DNA of 64,000 bases, taken from contig DAOTTV010000130.1 of assembly GCA_034437755.1 (NCBI GenBank), positions 7,224 through 71,223 on the forward strand. The letters are read 5' to 3'. The notes under the pieces are model-generated. The model was not told the origin of the DNA. It saw only the letters and a program-made list of their open reading frames with translations, and did not search any database. This document shows, in pieces, positions 1-7,777 of this stretch; position 1 is the stretch's first letter, and every line of letters begins with the position of its first letter. Origin of the DNA: JAUZRW01 sp034437755. GTDB taxonomy: Bacteria; Chloroflexota; Anaerolineae; Aggregatilineales; Phototrophicaceae. The position numbers were made by a program, and so were the translations under genes.

Positions 1-1008
1 TGACTTGCGTTCGGCAATCCAATCTTCGCTGTGTCCCTGCAAAAACGGCCCGCGATAGAGCTTGACGGCATGCTGGTAGACCTCGAATGGGTTCTGGGTG
101 TCTGGGTTACGTCCGCGCATCAACGTTTCGACAAAATCTAGCACATCATAGTAAATGTGGAACTCGGGATTAACGCGATAGTGGCTGTTGGTGTGTACCA
201 ATACATCCATCCCCAATGCCTTGTGCAAGCGACGCTTGGTCACATGGAACACGTTCACAGCTTGGTCGACAGGTAGCTCTGGCCAGAACGCTGTGCAAAT
301 CTCCGATCGGGTGACAACTGGCTTATCCAGCGCGAAGAAGAAGAGCAAGCGCGGCAGGTGTCCTTCCCATGCTTCAATGCGTTCACCCTGAAAATCGACA
401 AAGCCCGGCCCCAACGCATAGACGGCGAGATCGATTGTGCCTGTATGCTTGATGCCATAGAAATCGTCTTCGATCAGTTCATCATCTAACAAAAGCGTGG
501 CTCGCTGCTTTGCCACCATTGAAATCCACGGTAGGCGCGGCAGGGTGCGGCTATTGAGAACGAGACGGCAATGCTCAGGCATTACGTCGGCTAGCTTTTC
601 CACGAAGCGGTGAATGTCGTCGGCTTCATCACTTCGATCATATTCATCCAGTACGAGATAAAACATCTCATCGCTGACTTCTTCTAGCTCACGCACGAAA
701 TAATCGAGAACGTCGTCCATGTGCCCTGTCATATCGGCGTAGACCCGTGCCGGCAGTAAGTTTAGATGACGACCGAAGGTCGGATGCTGGTTCGCCATAT
801 CGTGGGTGAAGCCCTCGATAAAGGCGCGTAGGCTGATGTCATCGGGCCCCAGGGCGTAATAAAATGCCGGTTTGTCTTGATTGCTGATGAGTTGCGCGAC
901 GAGAACCGACCGATACTTACTCTGCGGATGGAGCAGGATAACCCGTGAGTCATCTGCATGACTTTGAACGGCATGATACGCTTTATCAATATGTTTGTTT
1001 AGAAGCAT
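1..1008 (-). CDS. SARP/BTAD-type transcriptional activator, C-terminus cut by window edge
   Basis: An open frame starts at the ATG at 1008 (AGGA 9 nt upstream) and runs without a stop to base 1, giving 336 visible residues. Residues 23-41 sit where MalT/LuxR-type STAND regulators have a P-loop, but no GK[S/T] is present. Residues 115-125 (FYLVLDEYDR) look like a Walker B strand. Residues about 205-266 form an OmpR/SARP-like winged helix. From about 280 the sequence resembles a bacterial transcriptional activation domain, with YRGPFLQGHSEDW at 318-330. It is therefore probably a DNA-binding activator with a degenerate N-terminal ATPase. Target genes are unknown, and the C-terminal TPR part lies outside the window. 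Family assignment is from motif recognition only. Confidence 0.8.
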   Translation of the reverse strand, partial: MLLNKHIDKAYHAVQSHADDSRVILLHPQSKYRSVLVAQLISNQDKPAFYYALGPDDISLRAFIEGFTHDMANQHPTFGRHLNLLPARVYADMTGHMDDVLDYFVRELEEVSDEMFYLVLDEYDRSDEADDIHRFVEKLADVMPEHCRLVLNSRTLPRLPWISMVAKQRATLLLDDELIEDDFYGIKHTGTIDLAVYALGPGFVDFQGERIEAWEGHLPRLLFFFALDKPVVTRSEICTAFWPELPVDQAVNVFHVTKRRLHKALGMDVLVHTNSHYRVNPEFHIYYDVLDFVETLMRGRNPDTQNPFEVYQHAVKLYRGPFLQGHSEDWIAERKS

Positions 1009-1264
1009 CGCATATATCCTAAATATATAGTATCACGTTGAATTATAGCATTGGCATATTGTATACCTAGTATGATGATCAACATAGACTCAGTTATTTG
1101 TCATTTTTACAAACAAAAATCTTACAAATAATAGATTTATATTAATTTCGAGTCTTTAGTATCTTGCGAGTATACATCATTGCATCACAAACTCGTATTA
1201 ATAATATTACAAAGACTTTATTCAAATTACATTGTAATACGATGCGAAATGTAAATACTCTCAT
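1009..1264. other. AT-rich intergenic spacer
   Basis: This spacer separates the SARP gene from the fadD terminator and is strikingly AT-rich compared with the flanking genes. A minus-strand TATAAT at 1042-1047 could serve the SARP gene, but I see no good -35 partner. Nothing else recognisable is present. Confidence 0.4.
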
Positions 1265-1299
1265 TAAATTAAAAAGAAGATGGCAAGTACCATCTTCTT
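1265..1299 (-). terminator. Rho-independent terminator of the fadD gene
   Basis: On the minus strand a perfect 10-bp stem AAGAAGATGG/CCATCTTCTT (1274-1283 with 1290-1299, 6-nt loop) is followed by a T-rich tract (1265-1273). It lies 40 nt past the ligase stop codon. Confidence 0.85.
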
Positions 1300-1338
1300 G
1301 TGAGGGGCGTGAGATTGCGTGGTCACATGGGCTAGGGC

Positions 1339-3093
1339 TTATGACGCGCTCTCGCTTGTTTCCATCTCAAGGCGCACGAGCTCGCGGCGCAGTGTTTTAC
1401 CGACAGCAGATTTTGGCAATTCGTCGATAAACGAGATACGGCGCGGGATCGCATAAGGCGCGAGGTACCCCTCGCAATGTGCGATCAGGTCGTCGTCTGT
1501 CAGGGATGATCTCGGTTGCTTGACTACCCACGCTTTCAGGGCTTCTTGTCCCTTCTTGGTGGGGTGTGGGACAGCCGCCACGCCGACTTCGACAACATCT
1601 GGATGGCGCTTGATCGCGTCCTCAACTTCGGTCGGGTAGACGTTGAAGCCACCGATCAATGCCATATCTTTCTTACGATCGACGATGTAGAAGTAGCCGT
1701 CTTCGTCCATTTTGGCAATGTCGCCAGTATAGAGCCAGGTCTTGCCGTCTTTCTCGCGCAGGGTGTTGGCGGTTTCGGTGGGCATCCCGTGATAGCCGAT
1801 CATCAGGTTCGGACCGGTCATCAGCAATTCTCCGACTTCGCCCACGGGTACATCAGTCTCGTCATCGTCTAGGCTGACGATACGCATATCCATCTCTGGC
1901 AGGGGCAAGCCAATCGAACCGGTGCGATTCTCGCCTTTGATCGGGTTCGTGTGGGTGGCGGTTGGCGCTTCACTCATGCCAAAGCCCTCGCGCACAGCAC
2001 TCCCGCTGAGCCGCTCGAATTCTTCTTTGACGGTGACAGGCAACGGTGCTGACCCGCTGATGCAATAGCGCAGAGACCACAGATTGATCTCGCCGGATTT
2101 GACTTTTTCGTTGTTGCTGATCGCATTGTAGAGCGCTGGCACGCCGGGGAAGAGGCTAGGCTTATAATGATCAATACACGCGACCACTTCGTTGATGTCG
2201 CGCGCGTTCGGGATCAGGACGATTTTACCGCCGAGATATACGCTCAGGTTGAGCATGGCGACCAGACCGTAAACGTGAAACATCGGGATCGCACCGAGGA
2301 AAGTTTCTTCTTCACCCGGCACGCTGAATTGGCTGATGACCGAGTTCAACTGGAGCATATTGGCGACCAGTGCTTTGTGCTGGGCGACCGCCGCTTTGCT
2401 AACGCCAGTCGTGCCGCCCGTATACTGAAACAGCGCGATGTCGTCTGGCGTAACGTCGAGCTTCACCCGTTTGCCCAGGCAACGCGCCAGCACATCCTGA
2501 AACCAGTGATCGCCCGGCTTGACTTTATCCAGATAATGCCCGTCCTTACGCTCACGCGCAATCGTGAAGAGCCACTTCGCAATCGTCGGCAGGTACTCTT
2601 TGATATTCGCGACGATGACTGTCTGCGCTCTGGTATTCGCCTGAATACCCTTGATCGTGTCATAGAACATCGTCAGCGTGACGATGATCTTGGCATCGCT
2701 ATCGTTGATCTGATATTCCATCTTCTTCACGGGGTAGGTCGGGTTTGTCGCGGCGACAACGCCACCAGCCTTGAGCGTCGCGAAGAAGGTGATCGCAAAT
2801 GCGACGCAGTTCGGCATGACAATCGCGACTTTATCGCCCTTCTTCAAGCCTATCTCCACTAAGCCTGCCGCCATCGCATCGCTGTAGCGGTCAAGCTCTT
2901 CATAGGTCATGCGATTGCTCAAACGTCCGAAGATCGGGACGCTCGCAGTTGTGATCAATGCCGGGCTTTTAGGCAGGCGTTTAGCCGTCTCCTTCAGAAA
3001 GTGATGCAAAGGTACATCGGGGAAGTCTAGCGATGTAGGCATTCCCTCGTCATAGCGTTCTATCCATGGTCGCTCTGCATAGGTTACTGACAT
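1339..3093 (-). CDS. fadD: Long-chain fatty-acid-CoA ligase (AMP-forming)
   Basis: A 584-residue member of the ANL adenylating superfamily. It activates fatty acids to acyl-CoA via acyl-AMP, feeding beta-oxidation or lipid synthesis. The phosphate-binding loop YTGGTTGVSKAAV lies at about 224-236. The C-terminal hinge and lysine region (YIVDRKKDMALIGGFNVYP) is at about 465-485, and the usual late conserved Lys (KSAVGKTLRREL) is present. The ATG at 3093 is preceded by AGGAG. The gene is monocistronic, with its own promoter, a leader operator and a terminator. Chain-length specificity cannot be read from the sequence; a medium-chain or aryl acid ligase is possible. Pairing with the glyoxylate-shunt genes downstream would fit growth on fatty acids. 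Confidence 0.88.
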   Translation of the reverse strand: MSVTYAERPWIERYDEGMPTSLDFPDVPLHHFLKETAKRLPKSPALITTASVPIFGRLSNRMTYEELDRYSDAMAAGLVEIGLKKGDKVAIVMPNCVAFAITFFATLKAGGVVAATNPTYPVKKMEYQINDSDAKIIVTLTMFYDTIKGIQANTRAQTVIVANIKEYLPTIAKWLFTIARERKDGHYLDKVKPGDHWFQDVLARCLGKRVKLDVTPDDIALFQYTGGTTGVSKAAVAQHKALVANMLQLNSVISQFSVPGEEETFLGAIPMFHVYGLVAMLNLSVYLGGKIVLIPNARDINEVVACIDHYKPSLFPGVPALYNAISNNEKVKSGEINLWSLRYCISGSAPLPVTVKEEFERLSGSAVREGFGMSEAPTATHTNPIKGENRTGSIGLPLPEMDMRIVSLDDDETDVPVGEVGELLMTGPNLMIGYHGMPTETANTLREKDGKTWLYTGDIAKMDEDGYFYIVDRKKDMALIGGFNVYPTEVEDAIKRHPDVVEVGVAAVPHPTKKGQEALKAWVVKQPRSSLTDDDLIAHCEGYLAPYAIPRRISFIDELPKSAVGKTLRRELVRLEMETSESAS

Positions 3094-3114
3094 CGTAAAA
3101 AAGTCTCCTGAAAC

Positions 3115-3131
3115 TAATCTAATTTAGATTA
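3115..3131. promoter_or_regulatory. 17-bp perfect palindrome, candidate operator of fadD
   Basis: TAATCTAA-T-TTAGATTA is a perfect palindrome lying just downstream of the predicted start of transcription and upstream of the AGGAG site. Its size and symmetry suit a TetR/FadR-like dimeric repressor. The repressor itself is not in the window; its identity is inference. Confidence 0.6.
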
Positions 3132-3144
3132 AATTATTAGCTAT

Positions 3145-3173
3145 AGTATAATCGAATCCAAAGCAGTAAACAA
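3145..3173 (-). promoter_or_regulatory. Sigma-70-type promoter of fadD
   Basis: Minus-strand -35 TTGTTT (3173-3168), 17-bp spacer, -10 TATACT (3150-3145). Predicted transcription start is near 3138, about 45 nt upstream of the ATG. Confidence 0.7.
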
Positions 3174-3246
3174 ATATTAATTACGTCTGATGTGGAATGG
3201 TTGAATAGATGTTAAAGTCTATTGGTGTCATCAATCATGTATAACA

Positions 3247-3309
3247 AGTGCTGAGTGTTAAGTGCTGAGTACTGAGTGCTGAGTACTGAGGGCTGAGTGC
3301 TGAGGGCTG
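3247..3309. repeat. Nine tandem heptamers (consensus AGTGCTG)
   Basis: Nine consecutive 7-bp units: AGTGCTG, AGTGTTA, AGTGCTG, AGTACTG, AGTGCTG, AGTACTG, AGGGCTG, AGTGCTG, AGGGCTG. They resemble the short tandemly repeated repetitive heptamers known from cyanobacterial intergenic DNA. The length is a multiple of seven, not three, and there is no sign of coding. Confidence 0.9.
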
Positions 3310-3449
3310 CGGGTGATCTACGATAAAGTCCACCCAGATAAGCACAATCAAAAGAATTGATTGGATTGTCTGAGGGTATCTTGTGCTTAAATGCCGCAGA
3401 CTATCAGCATGGAAAACTTAGGGCGATTCGATTGCGTATGGCTTGTGGT

Positions 3450-3509
3450 GGCGTTGCCCCCATACCCCCACAAGGGAACGACTTCCCTTGACTCTGTGCA
3501 TTTTGAACA
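3450..3509 (+). repeat. Copy A of a dispersed intergenic repeat
   Basis: These 60 bases align without gaps to 20544-20603; by hand I count about 46 identities. Both start GGCGTTGCCCC and share ACCCCCACAA and CATTTTGAAC. Both are in spacers and in the same orientation. An open frame runs through each but has no credible start or homology. Confidence 0.75.
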
Positions 3510-3566
3510 TTTTTGTCCACTTTTTGCAAAAACAACAGGATGTAGGGGCGTGCTATGGTGCGCCCG

Positions 3567-3588
3567 CGGGTTTGCCGTAGCAAACCCG
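3567..3588. repeat. Perfect 9-bp hairpin in repeat-rich spacer
   Basis: CGGGTTTGC, loop CGTA, GCAAACCCG. No T-tract follows on either strand, so it does not look like a standard terminator. It is part of the same repeat-rich spacer as the heptamers and repeat copy A. Confidence 0.6.
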
Positions 3589-3638
3589 TACACAACATCT
3601 CTCTGCGACAACTAACCGAAGGTTATTTGTGGAAAACT

Positions 3639-3652
3639 CAGCACTCAGAACT
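3639..3652. repeat. Two heptamer units in inverse orientation
   Basis: CAGCACT and CAGAACT are the reverse complements of AGTGCTG and AGTTCTG. Together with the array at 3247-3309 they bracket the spacer in inverted orientation. Confidence 0.6.
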
Positions 3653-3691
3653 CATGCCAGCAACTGCCTTTCATTTCACATCGAACGTTAA

Positions 3692-4114
3692 TTACTCCGT
3701 TTCGGGCTCTATTTGCCATGTGGATGGAATGCGGGCGATCTTACCATCTGTATCGATGCAGATGTGTTTGGTCGTCGCTGTGATCAGCTTTTCTGCGGTC
3801 TCCGCGTGATAAATCTCATAGGCGAAGGTCATGCCGCGGCTACGGGTTTGTGCCACCCAGCAAGCGATACGGAGCAAGTCGTCATAGCGTGCCGCTTGCC
3901 CATAGCGCACGTTAACTTCTGACACGGCGAGATAGTACCCACTGCGCTCGAACTCGGCATAGCTACTGCCCAGCGCCCGAATATAATTGGTACGCGCTTC
4001 TTCGAGATAGACCAGATAACTCGCATGGTGGACAATCCCCATTGCATCGGTCTCGGCGTAGCGCACGCGCAAAGTATGATCGATAACTTTCGGCTTCGGC
4101 TGTTGCTCGCTCAC
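3692..4114 (-). CDS. Acyl-CoA thioesterase, YbgC / 4-hydroxybenzoyl-CoA thioesterase family
   Basis: 140 residues, the usual length for a single hotdog domain. The family signature is clear at residues about 18-40: RYAETDAMGIVHHASYLVY followed by LEEAR, with the catalytic Asp in ETDAMG. It should hydrolyse acyl-CoA thioesters in the cytoplasm; the substrate is not predictable. It lies 54 nt downstream of hisE on the same strand, so it may be the last gene of the histidine transcript by read-through rather than by shared function. A G/C hairpin without a T-tract (4141-4159) sits between them. Start ATG at 4114. Confidence 0.85.
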   Translation of the reverse strand: MSEQQPKPKVIDHTLRVRYAETDAMGIVHHASYLVYLEEARTNYIRALGSSYAEFERSGYYLAVSEVNVRYGQAARYDDLLRIACWVAQTRSRGMTFAYEIYHAETAEKLITATTKHICIDTDGKIARIPSTWQIEPETE

Positions 4115-4168
4115 GATAATTTGTCCTTTGTTCAGTATCAGCGGGGGGATGTTCCCCGCGTGCGATGA

Positions 4169-4459
4169 TCAAGATTGTGGCTGATGGCGTTTCTGTAGCT
4201 CGTCGCGGATGTTATCGAGCGTGATGTCTAAATCAGCCATCAACACCAGCGTATGATAAAACAAGTCCGATAGTTCGCCAATTTGTGCCTCGCGCCCTTC
4301 GCCTAGCGCGGCGACGATCACTTCGACCGCTTCCTCGCCGACTTTCTGCGTGATCTTGTTGCGTCCACTGGCGAAGAGGCTAGCGGTATAACTGTCGTCT
4401 TGCGGGTTCGCTTTGCGCTCGGCAATGATCGTTTCTAGGTTATTTAGCATATCTGTCAT
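4169..4459 (-). CDS. hisE: Phosphoribosyl-ATP pyrophosphatase
   Basis: 96 residues, typical of stand-alone HisE. It converts phosphoribosyl-ATP to phosphoribosyl-AMP, the second step of histidine synthesis. The alpha-helical MazG-like fold is marked by KVGEEAVEVIVAAL and the E-x2-D motif in GELSDLFYHTLVLM, which bind the metal-pyrophosphate. It follows hisI with a 4-nt gap, implying co-translation. HisE and HisI are separate proteins here, unlike the enterobacterial fusion. Confidence 0.95.
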   Translation of the reverse strand: MTDMLNNLETIIAERKANPQDDSYTASLFASGRNKITQKVGEEAVEVIVAALGEGREAQIGELSDLFYHTLVLMADLDITLDNIRDELQKRHQPQS

Positions 4460-4463
4460 GGTT

Positions 4464-4838
4464 TCAGTCCCGTTGTGGCTTGTCGTTAAACTCGTCTAAA
4501 GTGCGATAAAAGCAAGAGGTCGCGCCTGTGTGACATGCCGCGCCGGCGGGCTCAACGCGTATCAGCAGGGTATCGGCATCGCAGTCGATGTGAATGGCAA
4601 TCACTCGCTGGATATTGCCGGATGTTTCGCCCTTGTGCCAGTACTGTTGACGACTGCGCGACCAGAACACAGTCTCGCCTATGTCGAGCGTGCGCTGGAG
4701 AGCTTCGCGGTTCATGTAGGCGAGCATCAGCACTTGTTCAGTGCTATTATCCTGTACAATCACCGGAATCAGCCCATCTTCATTCCATTTGATCGTCGCG
4801 AACGCTTGCTCACTCAGCATTATCGATGTCCCATCCAT
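4464..4838 (-). CDS. hisI: Phosphoribosyl-AMP cyclohydrolase
   Basis: 124 residues. It opens the purine ring of phosphoribosyl-AMP, the third step of the pathway. Metal-binding motifs are present: WHKGETSGN, DCDADTLL and the cysteines of ACHTGATSCF. The first ATG (4838) overlaps the end of hisF by 29 nt; an ATG at 4820 gives a protein six residues shorter. Neither has a strong ribosome-binding site, so translation is probably coupled to hisF. The longer form is given here. Confidence 0.93.
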   Translation of the reverse strand: MDGTSIMLSEQAFATIKWNEDGLIPVIVQDNSTEQVLMLAYMNREALQRTLDIGETVFWSRSRQQYWHKGETSGNIQRVIAIHIDCDADTLLIRVEPAGAACHTGATSCFYRTLDEFNDKPQRD

Positions 4839-5595
4839 TCATACGAACCGGCACGCCTTTCTCTGCGAGATAACTTTTTAGATCACCGATGCTCAGCTCG
4901 TTATAATGAAACAGACTCGCCGCGAGCGCGGCATCCGCTTTGCCGTGGGTGAGCGCGGTATAGAAGTGGTCTTTCGCACCTGCGCCACCCGAAGCAATCA
5001 CCGGAATCGACACAGCATCGGCAATTGCTTCGGTCAATTCGAGATCATAGCCGGATTTTGTACCGTCTTTGTCCATGCTTGTCAGCAAAATCTCACCCGC
5101 GCCGCGTGCTTCCACGTCCCGCGCCCACTCAACAGCGCGTCGCTCGGTAGGCACGCGCCCGCCGTTGATGTGGACAATCCACTCGCCATCGATCAGCTTG
5201 GGATCAATCGCAACGACGATACACTGACTGCCAAACGCCCAGGCGCCATCGTTGATGAGTTGTGGGTTTTTGACGGCGGCACTGTTGATGCTCACTTTAT
5301 CCGCACCGGCGAGGAGCGTATCGCGTATATCGCCAATAGTGCGGATACCACCGCCGACCGCGAACGGAATGAAGATGCTATCGGCGACGTTGCGTACCAT
5401 ATCCAGCACTGTCTTGCGCGCTTCGTGTGATGCGCCAATATCGAGGAAAACCAGCTCGTCCGCGCCGGCACGGTCGTAGACCATGGCTTGCTCGACAGGG
5501 TCGCCAGCATCGCGTAAATTGACGAAATTCACGCCTTTGACCACCCGCCCATCTTTGACATCCAGACAGGGGATAATGCGTTTTGCCAGTGTCAC
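4810..5595 (-). CDS. hisF: Imidazole glycerol phosphate synthase, cyclase subunit
   Basis: 261 residues forming one (beta/alpha)8 barrel. With HisH it makes imidazole glycerol phosphate and AICAR from PRFAR and glutamine-derived ammonia. The N-terminus LAKRIIPCLDVKDGRVVKG carries the catalytic Asp of CLD. The second catalytic Asp is in LLTSMDKDGTKSGYD, and phosphate-binding glycines occur in AVGGGIRT and IASGGAG. It overlaps hisA by 4 nt (ATGA), so the two are translationally coupled. The AICAR by-product is the substrate of PurH at 14473-16011. Confidence 0.97.
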   Translation of the reverse strand: MTLAKRIIPCLDVKDGRVVKGVNFVNLRDAGDPVEQAMVYDRAGADELVFLDIGASHEARKTVLDMVRNVADSIFIPFAVGGGIRTIGDIRDTLLAGADKVSINSAAVKNPQLINDGAWAFGSQCIVVAIDPKLIDGEWIVHINGGRVPTERRAVEWARDVEARGAGEILLTSMDKDGTKSGYDLELTEAIADAVSIPVIASGGAGAKDHFYTALTHGKADAALAASLFHYNELSIGDLKSYLAEKGVPVRMNGWDIDNAE

Positions 5596-6320
5596 GCCTT
5601 GCTCTCCTTTGCCGCCGCGAGGGCTTCTTGTAAGCTGATTTCGTCTTTGTAGAGCGCCATGCCGATTACAACGCCGGCGACCGCGTGGCTATAGGCTAAT
5701 TCCTGAATTTCGATCATGCGGCTGATGCCACCGGACGCGATCACTTTTAAGCCGGTGTTCTGGGCAATGGCGACGGTCTCCTTAATGTTCACACCTTTCA
5801 GGCTACCGTCACGGCTCACGTCGGTATACAAGGCATGACGCACGCCGTTCTCGCGCATGACGCGCCCGAAGTGAATCGGGGTCATGTCGGTTTGTTCTGT
5901 CCAACCGTGCGTCGTCACGCGATCATTACGGGCATCCATCGCCACACACAGCGCCTCTGTGCCAAAACGCTCGATCGCTGTACGCATTGTGTCGGGTTGC
6001 TGTGCCGCCATCGTGCCGACCACCACCCGCGCTAGACCTACATCGAGAGCCGTCTGGATGGCATCGAGTGAGCGCACACCGCCGCCGAATTGTACGCGCA
6101 CGTCCAGCTTGGCGACTTCGCGCACAATCTCGAAGTTATCGTTCTCAGTGTCGAAGGCACCGTCCAAGTTCACCATATGCAACCACTCCGCGCCCTGCGC
6201 GATCCACGCCTGCGCGGTGGCAATCGGGTCATCGCTAAAGGTCGTCTGGCGGTCGGGATCACCTTCTTGTAAGCGCACGACTTTGCCGCCGCGTACATCT
6301 ATCGCCGGATAGACTATCAT
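5592..6320 (-). CDS. hisA: ProFAR isomerase (phosphoribosylformimino-5-aminoimidazole carboxamide ribotide isomerase)
   Basis: 242 residues, a (beta/alpha)8 barrel paralogous to HisF. It performs the Amadori isomerisation of ProFAR to PRFAR. The catalytic Asp near the N-terminus is in YPAIDVRGGKVVRL, and the second is in LYTDVSRDGSLKGVN. Phosphate-loop glycines are visible in FGGGVRS and IASGGIS. ATG at 6320, with GGAG 7-8 nt upstream. It sits 20 nt after the orphan membrane gene. Confidence 0.96.
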   Translation of the reverse strand: MIVYPAIDVRGGKVVRLQEGDPDRQTTFSDDPIATAQAWIAQGAEWLHMVNLDGAFDTENDNFEIVREVAKLDVRVQFGGGVRSLDAIQTALDVGLARVVVGTMAAQQPDTMRTAIERFGTEALCVAMDARNDRVTTHGWTEQTDMTPIHFGRVMRENGVRHALYTDVSRDGSLKGVNIKETVAIAQNTGLKVIASGGISRMIEIQELAYSHAVAGVVIGMALYKDEISLQEALAAAKESKA

Positions 6321-6340
6321 GTTTTTACTCCATCTGTCAC

Positions 6341-6997
6341 TTATGAATCGAATATATGTTGTTCCAGTAAATCGGAAAAATCATCGAGTTCTACCCTGCT
6401 ACCACCAATTGTCATACCACTACTGAGCGTATCATCATCCTCGAGGCAGTCATCAGGTATGGAGCCTTGTACGGTATCTGATGCAATCCGTCTGCCGGTG
6501 ATGGGGTTGATGATTGTGAGGGTTGTTTCAAATTGACGGCGGTCAATGCTGATGGTGTAGTTACCATCACCCCGTGTACTCGCGCGCGCGTATCGGCACG
6601 TCTCAAGCACAGTACTCTCCGTCTCAATACAGCCGACAAGCACCGCTTCTGCTTCATTTTCAGCTTGCCATTGCGGTTGTAATTGCGAATGCCACGCATG
6701 TCGCCGTTGCGCGTCAGCGATCAGTAATACAATCTGGCGGGGTTCAGGGCTATCGGGTACATGCGCGATGCTTGCTTCCCCAATCGGGACTGGTTGACAA
6801 GATTGAGCAATTGTTTCCCCATATATATTGTTGACATTTGCCGTTTCTACCGTGTTGACTATCAACGTAACCACTGCAAGAATAATGCCCAACACAATAA
6901 AAACCAGACATCCCACCCCGAAAATAACCGCCGCTTCACGATTCTCACGTCGCCGCCGCTCTTCCATATAATCCGAAATTCGATTGAAAATGTTCAT
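6341..6997 (-). CDS. Single-pass membrane protein of unknown function inside the his operon
   Basis: 218 residues. A short cytoplasmic Arg/Glu-rich head (EERRRRENRE) precedes one hydrophobic segment at about 23-48, then a roughly 165-residue extracytoplasmic domain with several cysteines (at QSC, VGC, ETC, DDC) that could form disulfides. I recognise no family. It lies between hisH and hisA, co-directional and closely spaced, with AGGAG 8 nt before its ATG, so it should be expressed with histidine genes. No enzymatic motif suggests a role in the pathway. It may be a recent insertion into the operon. Confidence 0.75.
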   Translation of the reverse strand: MNIFNRISDYMEERRRRENREAAVIFGVGCLVFIVLGIILAVVTLIVNTVETANVNNIYGETIAQSCQPVPIGEASIAHVPDSPEPRQIVLLIADAQRRHAWHSQLQPQWQAENEAEAVLVGCIETESTVLETCRYARASTRGDGNYTISIDRRQFETTLTIINPITGRRIASDTVQGSIPDDCLEDDDTLSSGMTIGGSRVELDDFSDLLEQHIFDS

Positions 6998-7019
6998 CCA
7001 ACATACTCCTGTGCATAGA

Positions 7020-7628
7020 CTATAGGGATAAGAAATTGGTCAGAATCTGTAAGCCCACCTGCTGGCTCTTCTCTGGATGAAATTGTACCCCATAAATCTG
7101 ATCGCGCTCGACCGCCGCCGTAAATGACAACCCATAATCGACCGTGATGAGGCCATCATTAGGGTGCGTGGGCACACAATAATAACTGTGCACGAAGTAC
7201 GCATAGCCACCATCAGGAATCCCGCGCAATAGGGCTGATTCACGGGTTGCGTGTAGCTGATTCCAGCCCATGTGTGGCACTTTTAACGCATCAAAATCAG
7301 GGAAGCGCACGACCTTGCCCGGCAATACGCCTAAACCCTGATGCGTGCCCATTTCGTCGCTCTCCTCGAACAAGAATTGCATGCCGAGACAGATCCCCAG
7401 ATAGGGGATGCCATCGGTGATCGCTTGTTTGAGTGGCTCGACCAATCCTTGCTCATGCAGGGCGTTCATCCCCGCGCCGAACGCGCCAACCCCCGGCAAA
7501 ATGATCTTCTCGGCACCCTGTAATTCCGCCGGCGCTTGCACCAGACGCACATCCGGCGCGTTGAGATGCGACAGGGCATGCATCACACTGCGTAAATTCC
7601 CCGCACCATAATCAATGACTGCTAACAC
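7020..7628 (-). CDS. hisH: Imidazole glycerol phosphate synthase, glutamine amidotransferase subunit
   Basis: 202 residues, a class I glutamine amidotransferase that supplies ammonia to HisF. The nucleophile is the Cys of YLGICLGMQFLFEES and the catalytic His/Glu are in QFHPEKSQ. The oxyanion strand is LPGVGAFGAGM. The start codon is GTG at 7628, with GAGGAG 7 nt upstream. It is the first structural gene of the operon and follows the attenuator terminator by only about 20 nt, so it has no room for a separate promoter. Confidence 0.96.
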   Translation of the reverse strand: MLAVIDYGAGNLRSVMHALSHLNAPDVRLVQAPAELQGAEKIILPGVGAFGAGMNALHEQGLVEPLKQAITDGIPYLGICLGMQFLFEESDEMGTHQGLGVLPGKVVRFPDFDALKVPHMGWNQLHATRESALLRGIPDGGYAYFVHSYYCVPTHPNDGLITVDYGLSFTAAVERDQIYGVQFHPEKSQQVGLQILTNFLSL

Positions 7629-7650
7629 GTCTCACTCCTCATACGAAAAC

Positions 7651-7674
7651 AAAAAACCCCGCGTCGGTGCGGGG
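7651..7674 (-). terminator. Attenuator terminator of the his operon
   Basis: Minus strand: stem CCCCGC (7674-7669), loop ACCGAC, stem GCGGGG (7662-7657), then six Ts and GTTTT. It stands between the predicted promoter and hisH, so it must regulate rather than end an upstream gene. Confidence 0.9.
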
Positions 7675-7705
7675 CAGAATATACACTACAAAATCTGCGC
7701 GATGG

Positions 7706-7777
7706 TCAGCCAACCAACACCAATGAGCGGCGTATGTACTTATGATGGTGAGTCACGCATGTCAAATTCAAGATCAT
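7706..7777 (-). CDS. Histidine operon leader peptide
   Basis: A 23-codon frame from ATG 7777 to TGA 7706 with three consecutive His codons (CAC CAT CAT, 7750-7742) at residues 10-12. The ATG lies 8 nt after the -10 box, about where transcription should begin, so the mRNA may be leaderless; no Shine-Dalgarno is visible. The peptide is expected to act only through ribosome position. The stop codon lies 32 nt before the terminator stem. Confidence 0.8.
   Translation of the reverse strand: MILNLTCVTHHHKYIRRSLVLVG

Noticed and set aside
2167..2862. 231-codon plus-strand frame opposite fadD
   Set aside because: It lies wholly within a well-supported gene on the other strand and matches no family; typical antisense shadow in GC-rich DNA.
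3247..3309. CRISPR array
   Set aside because: Units are 7 bp in tandem with no spacers, and no cas genes are in the window.
3387..3615. Open frames on both strands in the repeat spacer
   Set aside because: They read through repeat copy A and a hairpin, have no ribosome-binding site and overlap each other; treated as repeats.
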